From Sporolactobacillus mangiferae (GTDB lineage Bacteria; Bacillota; Bacilli; Bacillales; Sporolactobacillaceae), in contig NZ_JAMAST010000001.1 in the NCBI RefSeq assembly GCF_023336505.1, forward strand, positions 248,001-312,000: DNA of 64,000 bases, given 5' to 3'. The notes beneath the pieces were generated by a model, which was not told the DNA's origin, made no database searches, and saw only the letters and a program-made list of their open reading frames with translations. The position numbers were made by a program, and so were the translations under genes. The stretch's first letter is position 1. The number at the start of each line of letters is the position of its first letter. Below, piece by piece: positions 56,953 to 64,000 of this stretch.

Positions 56953-57539
56953 AATGTTCCTTTCGTCGACAGAACCCCTTGAATCCTGGGATTTCGTACT
57001 GTTGCCGCATCGAGGGCTCGGCCGAGCGCTTTAAAAACCGATTCAATCATATGATGTGTATTTTCTCCGTAACGCACCGTAACATGAAGGTTCATCTGGG
57101 CTTCAATGCTTAATTTATCCAGAAATTCCTTAACAAGTTCCGTATCAAAGGTGCCGACCTTTTGCGCAGGAAACGCCCCATTAAAAACGAAATACGGACG
57201 TCCGCTTAAATCAACTGCAACTTCAGACAGTGCTTCATCCATAGGGACGACCGCATAACCGTACCGGTTAATACCCTTTTTATCGCCGACGGCCTGGCGA
57301 ATCGCTCTGCCGAGACAGATACCGATATCCTCGGTCGTATGATGATCGTCCACTTCAGTATCGCCATGAGCTTCGACATCCAGCGTAAACAGTCCGTGTT
57401 TTGCAAACAAGGTCAGCATATGTGTAAGAAAAGGAACACCGGTGGCAAGTTTTGCCTCGCCGCCTCCATCAACAGCAAAGGTCAACTTTATCTGAGTTTC
57501 GTACGTATTCCGTTCAATATGTCCGACACGTTTATCCAT
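56949..57539 (-). CDS. hisB: Imidazoleglycerol-phosphate dehydratase
   Basis: IGPD, 196 aa, monofunctional as in most bacteria. Metal-binding repeats [15 protein letters not shown]...[10 protein letters not shown] and [20 protein letters not shown]. The ATG at 57539 ([10 protein letters not shown]) overlaps the hisD end by 8 bp; a longer open frame upstream lies inside hisD and is rejected. Confidence 0.97.
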   Translation of the reverse strand: MDKRVGHIERNTYETQIKLTFAVDGGGEAKLATGVPFLTHMLTLFAKHGLFTLDVEAHGDTEVDDHHTTEDIGICLGRAIRQAVGDKKGINRYGYAVVPMDEALSEVAVDLSGRPYFVFNGAFPAQKVGTFDTELVKEFLDKLSIEAQMNLHVTVRYGENTHHMIESVFKALGRALDAATVRNPRIQGVLSTKGTL

Positions 57540-58815
57540 GAACAACCGCACCTTCCATCCTTTTTTCCACTGCGCGCGCATGACCTTCCAGTCCTTCAAA
57601 ACGGGCGAAAGCAGCGATGGCCTGTCCGTTCGCCTGCAGCGCGTCATTACTGTATTCAATGATACTTGACCGTTTGATAAAGCTTTCAACACCAAGCGGA
57701 CTGGCATAGCGGGCGGAACCGTTTGTCGGAATGATATGATTCGGACCGGCAAAATAATCACCGACTGGTTCTGAACTGTATTTACCGAGAAAAATGGCAC
57801 CTGCGTGACGAATGAGCGGAAGCAATGCGTGCGGATCACCGGTCGCAAGTTCCAAATGTTCCGGCGCAATTGAATTAATCACTTGGGCCGCTTCGCTCAG
57901 GCCACTGACTAAAATAATCTTCCCCTGGCGATTGACGGATTCAGAAGCAATGTCCGTGCGCGGAAGATCTTTTAATTGCTTCATCACTTCCTGCTCAACC
58001 TGCTTGCCGAATGCTTCGGAAACAGTTACCAATATTGGCATAGAAAGCCTGTCATGTTCTGCCTGAGACAGCAGATCTGCAGCAATCCAGGCGGGGTCAG
58101 ATGCTTCATCAGCCACAATCGCAATTTCACTTGGTCCGGCAAGGCTGTCAATCGCAACGTCACCGAATACTTGCTTCTTCGCCAGCATGACATAGAGATT
58201 TCCCGGACCGACAATCTTATCTACAGGACGAATCGATTCCGTACCATAAGCCAGTGCGGCAATTGCCTGAGCGCCGCCAACCTGATAAATTTCGTCAATC
58301 CCGATTTCATTGGCCGCAGCGAACACGCCGTCAGCGATCCTTCCGTTTTTTTGAGGGGGCGATACGAGTACAACACGTTTTACTCCGGCTACCAGTGCTG
58401 GGATGGCTCCCATCAGAACCGATGAGGGATAGCATGCAGTTCCCCCCGGAACATAGACACCGACTGAATCAAGGGGTGTTACTTTCTGGCCAAGCACAAC
58501 CCCCTGCTCTGCCGGCTCCGTCCATGATTTCGGCATTTGTTTTTTATGAAAGGCATATATGTTCTTAGCTGCTTGTTTGATCGCTGCCAGTACTGGTTCT
58601 GGAACATGTCGCACGGCTTCATTTTTGTCTGCTTCGCTGGCGAGAATGGAAGCCAGCCCAATTCCGTCAAACTGTCTCGTATAATCCAGAAGCGCCTGAT
58701 CCCCGTCCGATTTTACTTTGGCAATAATTTCGGCAACAGATTTTTGTGCTTCTTCCCTGGCTTCTATTTTTCTTTTTTTAAGAAAGTCAAGATTGCCATC
58801 TTTAATCCATTCCAA
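57532..58815 (-). CDS. hisD: Histidinol dehydrogenase
   Basis: Last two oxidations of the pathway, 427 aa. Zinc ligands in [20 protein letters not shown] / AEHD and [26 protein letters not shown] and [13 protein letters not shown] are conserved. TTG start at 58815, 7 nt after GGAGGGG; it overlaps hisG by 14 bp. Confidence 0.97.
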   Translation of the reverse strand: MEWIKDGNLDFLKKRKIEAREEAQKSVAEIIAKVKSDGDQALLDYTRQFDGIGLASILASEADKNEAVRHVPEPVLAAIKQAAKNIYAFHKKQMPKSWTEPAEQGVVLGQKVTPLDSVGVYVPGGTACYPSSVLMGAIPALVAGVKRVVLVSPPQKNGRIADGVFAAANEIGIDEIYQVGGAQAIAALAYGTESIRPVDKIVGPGNLYVMLAKKQVFGDVAIDSLAGPSEIAIVADEASDPAWIAADLLSQAEHDRLSMPILVTVSEAFGKQVEQEVMKQLKDLPRTDIASESVNRQGKIILVSGLSEAAQVINSIAPEHLELATGDPHALLPLIRHAGAIFLGKYSSEPVGDYFAGPNHIIPTNGSARYASPLGVESFIKRSSIIEYSNDALQANGQAIAAFARFEGLEGHARAVEKRMEGAVVHG

Positions 58816-59452
58816 TTTTTGTCCCCTCCGTCGCCTTGATCATTTTTTCCACGATTTGATCGATCAGATTTTTCTTCAGTCGATAGCTCACCGGATTGAC
58901 AATTAATCTTGAACTAATGTCAAGCAATCGATCAAACTCCACCAGCCCGTTTTCTTTTAATGTCTGTCCTGTCGATACAATATCGACAATGGCGTCCGCC
59001 AGCCCGATAATGGGTGCCAGTTCAATCGACCCGTTCAGCGCGATCAGATCCACCTGCTCACCGCGTCGGCGATAAAAGTTCGAGGCAATATTTGGGTACT
59101 TTGTAGCAATTTTAAGAAAAGGATTTCGGCTGCGGTGATTCGGTTTGCCAGCAACCGCCATATGGCATTTGCTGATGCCCAGATCAACCATTTCATAAAC
59201 ATCTCTTCCGCTCTCAAGCAGAACATCTTTGCCGGCAATACCTAAATCTGCCGCACCATATTCAACGTAAGTGGGTACATCCACCGGTTTAGCCAGAATA
59301 AAGCGAAAGGGTTCAGAATCCAGTTCAAGGATCAGCTTTCTTGTTGTTTCAAACGTTTCGGGCAACCGGAACCCCGCGTTTCTTAACAATCGGCAGGCAT
59401 CGCCGAAAATACGCCCTTTTGGCATGGCAATGGTCAGTATCGATTCATTCAT
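58802..59452 (-). CDS. hisG: ATP phosphoribosyltransferase, short form
   Basis: First step of histidine synthesis, 216 aa. The short HisG lacks the C-terminal regulatory domain and needs HisZ, encoded just upstream. Motifs: [53 protein letters not shown] (PRPP site). Overlaps hisZ by 4 bp (ATGA). Confidence 0.97.
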   Translation of the reverse strand: MNESILTIAMPKGRIFGDACRLLRNAGFRLPETFETTRKLILELDSEPFRFILAKPVDVPTYVEYGAADLGIAGKDVLLESGRDVYEMVDLGISKCHMAVAGKPNHRSRNPFLKIATKYPNIASNFYRRRGEQVDLIALNGSIELAPIIGLADAIVDIVSTGQTLKENGLVEFDRLLDISSRLIVNPVSYRLKKNLIDQIVEKMIKATEGTKIGMD

Positions 59453-60645
59453 TCTCCTGTCTCCGTTCTGTCCGGAAAATAACGGACTGTCTCAAATTGG
59501 CGGGCAAACACTTCCGGGTTTTCGATTCCATCCGCATGCTGAAGAACAACCGTTCGCCCCTTTTCTCTTTCTTTTGCAGCAAATTGCATGGCTGCACCCG
59601 CATGCATGTGATCATAGATTACTGCATGCTTTTTATTTACATGCCCGTCTTCAGACATTTTCATGGCACTCATCAGGCGATCCAGCCGAATACCAAATCC
59701 GGTCGCCGGGCAGGGGCGGTTAAATTTTGCAAGCAGATCATCATACCTGCCTCCACTGGCAACGGGAAAACCCAGATTCCCGCCAAACCCCTGAAAAACA
59801 AATCCTGTATAATAACTGAGATGCGGAACAAGTGTCAGATCCAGATCAATCTGGGTTTCCAGATGATCCACGCTCAGTAAATCAATCAACGCTACAATGT
59901 TTTCATAATATGAATGTACCGGTGTCGCGGATTGAGTCACAAGCGATTCAAGAAATTTTATCGTATCCCTGTTGTCCATTCTTCGTGAATCGATAAACAA
60001 ATGGAGTTTTCTCGCATCTTCTCGCGGCAATTCCAGATCATCTACAAAGTCATGAAACCCGACATCATTTTTATTATAGAGCTGGTTGCGCAGGTGCATC
60101 ACCGTTTCTTTATCCTTTACCATGTCATAAAAGAAGGCATTGACAAATCCGACATGCCCGACTGCCAGACGAACAGCTTCCAATCCGCTTTTCTCCAGCA
60201 GACTCATCATTAATGAAATGACCTCTACATCAGCATAAGGTGTAGGGTCGCCAATGAGTTCAGCCCCGGTCTGTTCAAATTCGCTTGGATGTCCGCCTTC
60301 CTTGCGCTGGCTTCGATACAGATTGGCCGTATATGCCAAACGGAGCGGCAGGGGCTCATTTCTCAGGCTTGAAGCGACAATCCGTGCAATCGGTGTCGTC
60401 ATATCCGGACGAAGTACAACAGGATGACTCTCGGCGTCCAGAAATTTAAAAAGCCTGTGATCGGCAATTGCTGAAGCGCGGCCTACGGTTTCAGCATATT
60501 CCAATGCTGGCGTCTTAATAAAATCATACCCCCAGCGTTGCAGTTCGCGCTGAAAAATCAGCTCCAGCCTGGAAATCTCCCGCTGAGCCCTAGGCAGTGT
60601 GTCACGCAATCCGAGCGGTTTTTCAAACATGTATGGTTGTGCCAT
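59449..60645 (-). CDS. hisZ: ATP phosphoribosyltransferase regulatory subunit
   Basis: HisRS-like protein without ligase activity that binds short HisG and gives histidine feedback, 398 aa. Class II fold: motif 2-like [20 protein letters not shown] and [12 protein letters not shown]; the anticodon-binding domain is missing. The ATG at 60645 follows GAGGAAG. First gene of the operon hisZ-G-D-B-H-A-F-IE; hisC is not present here. Confidence 0.95.
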   Translation of the reverse strand: MAQPYMFEKPLGLRDTLPRAQREISRLELIFQRELQRWGYDFIKTPALEYAETVGRASAIADHRLFKFLDAESHPVVLRPDMTTPIARIVASSLRNEPLPLRLAYTANLYRSQRKEGGHPSEFEQTGAELIGDPTPYADVEVISLMMSLLEKSGLEAVRLAVGHVGFVNAFFYDMVKDKETVMHLRNQLYNKNDVGFHDFVDDLELPREDARKLHLFIDSRRMDNRDTIKFLESLVTQSATPVHSYYENIVALIDLLSVDHLETQIDLDLTLVPHLSYYTGFVFQGFGGNLGFPVASGGRYDDLLAKFNRPCPATGFGIRLDRLMSAMKMSEDGHVNKKHAVIYDHMHAGAAMQFAAKEREKGRTVVLQHADGIENPEVFARQFETVRYFPDRTETGE

Positions 60646-60742
60646 AAAACAATTCTTCCTCTCAACAATCATTGTCTCTATACTGTATGAAACGTGACAC
60701 TTTTTGCTTTACCTCACTATTACGATAAAGCATTTATTGTGT

Positions 60743-60771
60743 ATTTTAGTGGAAAAAGGGCAATAAGTCAA
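60743..60771 (-). promoter_or_regulatory. Sigma-A promoter for the his operon
   Basis: Minus strand TTGACT (60771-60766), 17-bp spacer, TAAAAT (60748-60743), about 100 bp before hisZ. The leader shows no T-box, so control must be by another means. Confidence 0.8.
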
Positions 60772-60870
60772 TAGCAGCATCACGCATCCAAAACAGATTC
60801 CCGGCTGACCGCAATGCTCATATACAAAGGTGCTATGGCAAGAAATGACATGATTCTTTACCGATCTATA

Positions 60871-60932
60871 TTAGAAAACTTGGCTTCGCCAAACCTTTAA
60901 CACGGCCGAAGCCGCCGTCGCACTTATACTAT
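60871..60932 (+). repeat. Dispersed repeat family 2, copy 3
   Basis: TTAGAAAACTTGGCTTCGCC then AAACCTTTAACACGGCCGAA and GCCGCCGTCGCACTTATAC. Near-identical in layout to 16703-16768; adjacent to a composite repeat. Confidence 0.78.
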
Positions 60933-60958
60933 GTTCCTTAAAATTTATATACTTTTAT

Positions 60959-61190
60959 AAGAAAAACCGGGCAAAAAGCGCCCGGTCCTTACTTCCGCAC
61001 GATGCGGTGGCTTTCGCGTTGCATACAGGACGTACTTTCACAGGATGCCGTTTGACTGCGATTTACTGACCATTCAGCATGATTTACCGGTCAGCGCGCT
61101 TTCACAGTTTTCGACCAGAGTTGTTGATCTATTTATTTTGTTGGCATCGGTGCTTCAGCTGCCCGCTTGCCGCGGGCAGTCCGCTGGATT
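60959..61190 (+). repeat. Composite dispersed repeat, copy 4
   Basis: Hairpin module AAAAACCGGGCAAAAAGCGC / CCGGTCC, CTTACTTCCGCACGATGCGG, then one 43-bp unit (CTTTCGCGTTGCATACAGGA), TTTACTGACC/TTTACCGGTC motifs shared with 52.8 kb, and CTTCAGCTGCCCGCTTGCCG shared with the second module at 2.3 and 32.3 kb. It combines parts of all the other copies. Confidence 0.8.
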
Positions 61191-61194
61191 TACA

Positions 61195-61233
61195 AAAAGG
61201 GCATCCCAATTTTCATTGAGACACCCTTTTTTT
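61195..61233 (-). terminator. Terminator after the SASP gene
   Basis: Stem GGGNNTCNCAAT / ATTGNGANNCCC flanked by A and T runs on both sides (TTTTTTT on the + side). It can act in both directions. Confidence 0.75.
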
Positions 61234-61256
61234 ATTAACCATTATTGAACTCCAAA

Positions 61257-61457
61257 TTATTTCTGGAGACCGCCGAATTGAGACTGTGCCTGTGCAACCA
61301 GACGTTTCGTGATTTCACCGCCGACGGAACCGTTCGCACGCGAAGTCGTGTCCGGACCAAGCTGTACACCGAATTCAGAAGCAATTTCGTTTTTCAATTG
61401 TTCAAGCGCTTTTTCTGCACCTGGAACAAGGATCTGATTACTATTATTTTCTGCCAT
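61257..61457 (-). CDS. sspA: Alpha/beta-type small acid-soluble spore protein
   Basis: DNA-coating spore protein, 66 aa. The germination-protease cleavage site lies in [12 protein letters not shown] (about 26-37), and the DNA-binding segment is [19 protein letters not shown]. The ATG at 61457 lies 6 nt after GGAGGTG; a GTG three codons before is rejected. It lies downstream of thiI, matching B. subtilis sspA; the paralogue name is by position. A possible sigma-G -10 (CATAATG) lies about 25 bp upstream of the start. Confidence 0.93.
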   Translation of the reverse strand: MAENNSNQILVPGAEKALEQLKNEIASEFGVQLGPDTTSRANGSVGGEITKRLVAQAQSQFGGLQK

Positions 61458-61538
61458 GTCTCTCACCTCCTTGTGCCATTATGTTGTGCAGTCTTCAATA
61501 CCTGCATGCACAGGAGGCGATGGTAATTATTTCAATCG

Positions 61539-62747
61539 TCAGAGCAGATTAAGCAGCGCGTCTTCGTTTGAATCATCATCGATTACGAGCGTCTCAATGC
61601 CTTCCACGGCTTCATGAACCAACTGATCCACCGCAAGATTGCGCTCAAATCGTTCAGCATGCGCACGGTCAGGTCGCGTACGTGGCGCCTTCGGCAGAAA
61701 AATGGTGCAGCAGTCTTCATAGGGACGGATCGATATATCGTAGGTGTCAATTTTCTTCGCAATCCGCGCGATATCGATTTTGTCCATTGCGATCAGCGGA
61801 CGAAGAATCGGGAGATCCGTTACCGCATTGATGGTATTCATGCTCTCCAGCGTCTGGCTTGCCACCTGACCAAGACTTTCACCGGTTGCAAGAGCCAAAG
61901 CGCCACGTTTCAAAGCTGTTTTCTCAGCAATACGGAACATCAGACGGCGCATAATTGTGATGCGATAGTCCTCCGGCACTGCATCACGAATCGCCACTTG
62001 TGCTTTTGTGAATGGCACTAAGTGCAATACGAACTTCCCACCGAACTCACGCAGTTTTTTTGACAGATCAATGACTTTTTGCTTTGCACGATCACTGGTA
62101 TAAGGTGGACTCTGAAAATGAATGGCTTCGACAATCGAACCACGTCTGGCAACCAAATAAGCGGCAACCGGACTGTCGATGCCTCCGGACAAGAGCAACA
62201 TCACTTTGCCGCTCGTTCCTACAGGGAGTCCGCCAGCTCCTTGAACTTCTTTACCATATATTCGTGCTTCGTGATAACCGACCTCGACCCGAATGGGTAA
62301 ATCAGGATGATGAACATCTACTTTCAGCCAGCCGCACTGCTTTAAAACCGAGGCCCCAAGTTCCTGATTCAGTTCACTGCCATGAATTGGATAACGTTTG
62401 TCCTTTCTTCGCGCAGCAATTTTAAATGTTCGGGCACTCTTTTCCTGTTCAGCCACCCTGAGCACGCCAGTACGGATTGCATCCAAGCCGGTACCCACTT
62501 TCAAAGCCGGCGAAATATTCTGAATGCCGAAAACCTTCTTTAAAACAGCAAGGACATCATTTGAATTCTCTCCATTTAATTTAACTTCCAAATCGTCAAA
62601 ATGCCGCTTGATCTCCAGCTTTGGAAAAGAGCGCAATTTATCACGGACATCATCCTCCAGCTTAATGACAAATTGTTTTTTATTTTTGCCCTTCAAAGTG
62701 ATTTCGCCAAATCGAATCACCAGATAATCATAAATCACATCGTTCAT
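61539..62747 (-). CDS. thiI: tRNA sulfurtransferase ThiI
   Basis: Makes 4-thiouridine at tRNA position 8 and can donate sulfur for thiazole synthesis, 402 aa. Ferredoxin-like and THUMP domains (1-165; DLEVKLNGENSNDVLAVLKK), then PP-loop adenylation domain with LLLSGGIDSPVAAYLVARRG (about 185-204) and catalytic Cys in YDISIRPYEDCCTIF. No rhodanese domain, as in Bacillus, where a dedicated NifS-type desulfurase supplies sulfur; that gene overlaps upstream. Confidence 0.96.
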   Translation of the reverse strand: MNDVIYDYLVIRFGEITLKGKNKKQFVIKLEDDVRDKLRSFPKLEIKRHFDDLEVKLNGENSNDVLAVLKKVFGIQNISPALKVGTGLDAIRTGVLRVAEQEKSARTFKIAARRKDKRYPIHGSELNQELGASVLKQCGWLKVDVHHPDLPIRVEVGYHEARIYGKEVQGAGGLPVGTSGKVMLLLSGGIDSPVAAYLVARRGSIVEAIHFQSPPYTSDRAKQKVIDLSKKLREFGGKFVLHLVPFTKAQVAIRDAVPEDYRITIMRRLMFRIAEKTALKRGALALATGESLGQVASQTLESMNTINAVTDLPILRPLIAMDKIDIARIAKKIDTYDISIRPYEDCCTIFLPKAPRTRPDRAHAERFERNLAVDQLVHEAVEGIETLVIDDDSNEDALLNLL

Positions 62748-63889
62748 TTCATTACCACCTTTAACTGACTGACTTTCTCCGCCAGCTTTTTCAAAAAAAC
62801 ATCGATTTCGGACTCTGTTGTCTCATAGGCGAGACTGATACGAATAGCCTGCTCCGCTTCTTTATCAGATACGCCCATCGCCTTCAGAATTTCGCTCGCT
62901 CCACTTTCTTTTGATGAGCATGCAGACTTTGTCGATACATAGATTTTCTCTTCTTCCAAGGCGTGGACGAGCACTTCCGACTTGATTCCAAGAAATGAGA
63001 CGTTCACAATGTGCGGTGAGGATAGCGGACTTTGCGGCGTATGAACCACAGCGTTATCTATTTGCTTCAGCCCGTCAAACAGACGGTTTTGAAGTTTTCT
63101 GAGATGGGCAATGCCTTCTGACTCATGCGCCAGGGTCATGCGTAATGCCTTTACCATCCCGCAAATGCCTGGCAAGTTTTCAGTCCCGGATCGGAGCTGA
63201 TGCTCCTGACCTCCACCCGCAAAGAGCGGCGACAATTGTATGCCCTTGCGTACATAAAGCAGCCCCGTCCCCTTAGGTCCATGGAACTTATGACCGGATA
63301 TTGTGCACAAATCGATCCCGCTCTCCCTTAATTGAAGCGGAACTTTTGAAAATCCCTGAACATTGTCAACGTGGAATACCGTTTTTGGCTTATCCTTTAA
63401 AAACCGTCCAATCTCCGCAACCGGTTGGATGGTTCCTACCTCATTGTTTACATGCATGATCGACACAAGAATGGTATCTTCCCGGTAAGCTTTCTTAAAA
63501 TCCTCAAAAGCAACACGCCCATCGTGATTGACAGGGAGATACGTTACCTCGAACCCGAGTTCCTCAAGCTGTGAAAAAGCATTGCCTGCCGATGCGTGCT
63601 CTATAGATGTGGCAATTAAATGCTTTCCTCTGTTCCGATAAGCAAAAGCCGTCCCTTTAATGGCCAGATTGTTTCCTTCTGTTCCTCCGGAAGTAAACAC
63701 GACTTCATCCGGATCAGCATGAAGCAGGGCAGCTGCCTGTTCACGTGAACGGGAAAGCAGATGCTCACTTACTCCTCCGAGACTGTGGAGCGATGAAGGA
63801 TTGGCAAAATAGCGTTCGGAAACCGTTCGATATGTATCCAGAACTTCAGGATAAGGTTTCGTTGTCGCACTGTTATCTAAATAAATCAT
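62744..63889 (-). CDS. nifZ: Cysteine desulfurase, NifS type, partner of ThiI
   Basis: PLP enzyme that removes sulfur from cysteine, 381 aa. PLP-Lys in SGHKFHGPKGTGLLYV (about 203), GGTEGNNLAI (about 73) and SIEHAS binding segments, active-site Cys in KSACSSKESGAS (about 329). The ATG at 63889 follows AAGGAG; an upstream frame of 14 codons is rejected. It overlaps thiI by 4 bp. The nifZ name follows the B. subtilis partner of ThiI. Confidence 0.93.
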   Translation of the reverse strand: MIYLDNSATTKPYPEVLDTYRTVSERYFANPSSLHSLGGVSEHLLSRSREQAAALLHADPDEVVFTSGGTEGNNLAIKGTAFAYRNRGKHLIATSIEHASAGNAFSQLEELGFEVTYLPVNHDGRVAFEDFKKAYREDTILVSIMHVNNEVGTIQPVAEIGRFLKDKPKTVFHVDNVQGFSKVPLQLRESGIDLCTISGHKFHGPKGTGLLYVRKGIQLSPLFAGGGQEHQLRSGTENLPGICGMVKALRMTLAHESEGIAHLRKLQNRLFDGLKQIDNAVVHTPQSPLSSPHIVNVSFLGIKSEVLVHALEEEKIYVSTKSACSSKESGASEILKAMGVSDKEAEQAIRISLAYETTESEIDVFLKKLAEKVSQLKVVMK

Positions 63890-64000
63890 AAAAAATGGGG
63901 AACTCCTTTCAGATAAAGCCGAAAAAGGCACTTGTTTTCATTTGTATCCATCTTGCTTGAATCTTAACATGAGTCTTCCCATTTTGCCATTTTTCACGCT
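63890..64000 (-). other. Upstream region of nifZ-thiI
   Basis: No gene. The promoter for nifZ-thiI should lie here; a GATACAAAT is the only -10-like hexamer and lacks a clear -35. Confidence 0.35.

Noticed and set aside
57540-57869. 110-codon N-terminal extension of hisB
   Set aside because: It overlaps hisD; HisB proteins start at [10 protein letters not shown]-like sequence and are about 195 aa.
61045-61248. 67-codon + strand frame
   Set aside because: Composed of composite-repeat sequence and the SASP terminator.

Overview
This window is a chromosomal segment from a spore-forming member of the Bacillales. The evidence is a set of spore genes (sspI, an alpha/beta-type SASP, ytfJ/gerW, ytvI, ytxC, a YjcZ-type miniprotein), a phoPR-pst system, a PheST T-box, an infC gene with an apparent AUU start, and gene order that follows the Bacillus subtilis blocks polX-cvpA-pheT-pheS-ysgA-sspI, infC-rpmI-rplT, ytxC-dnaI-dnaB-nrdR-coaE-mutM-polA-phoR-phoP, icd-citZ-fxsA-ytvI, pyk-pfkA-accA-accD-dnaE-nrnA-ytoI-ytkL, ackA-ytxK-ytfJ-ytfI, the his operon, and sspA-thiI-nifS. 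Several genes found in the B. subtilis blocks are absent here (rnhC and zapA next to pheT, thrS next to ytxC, mdh next to icd, hisC in the his operon). A lineage such as Sporolactobacillaceae is possible, but that is a guess.

Layout. 0-7.4 kb: polX (cut by the window edge), cvpA, T-box-controlled pheST, ysgA, and divergent sspI. 7.4-13.8 kb: an accessory island on the + strand with a LytTR response regulator and GHKL kinase, a 12-unit tandem repeat array that begins in the kinase stop codon, two ABC exporter half-transporters (the second broken by an apparent 16-bp deletion at Walker B), and a YjcZ miniprotein. 14-15.5 kb: infC-rpmI-rplT. 15.5-17 kb: a DJ-1/PfpI protein and a stretch with small genes, one of which has its own promoter, Shine-Dalgarno sequence, terminator and an in-frame A AAA AAC slippery heptamer. 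17-25 kb: primosome, NrdR, CoaE and DNA repair/replication genes. 25.4-31.7 kb: pstSCAB-phoPR behind a four-repeat PhoP box. 31.9-32.4 kb: a mosaic of repeats where mdh would be expected. 32.5-42 kb: TCA, glycolysis and fatty-acid initiation genes. 42-48.5 kb: dnaE-nrnA-ytoI-ytkL. 48.8-54 kb: pepQ, ackA, ytxK, ytfJ, ytfI. 54-60.8 kb: an eight-gene, strongly coupled his operon. 60.9-64 kb: repeats, the SASP gene, thiI and a NifS-type desulfurase.

Most genes are core housekeeping genes on the minus strand. The more unusual content is between genes: a composite repeat family in at least four places (about 2.3, 32, 52.7 and 61 kb), a second family in three places (16.7, 25.15, 60.9 kb), the kinase-linked 44/45-bp array whose units can be read as coupled mini-cistrons, and the possible frameshifting small gene at 16.9 kb. 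No tRNA, rRNA, CRISPR array, transposase or prophage gene was recognised.
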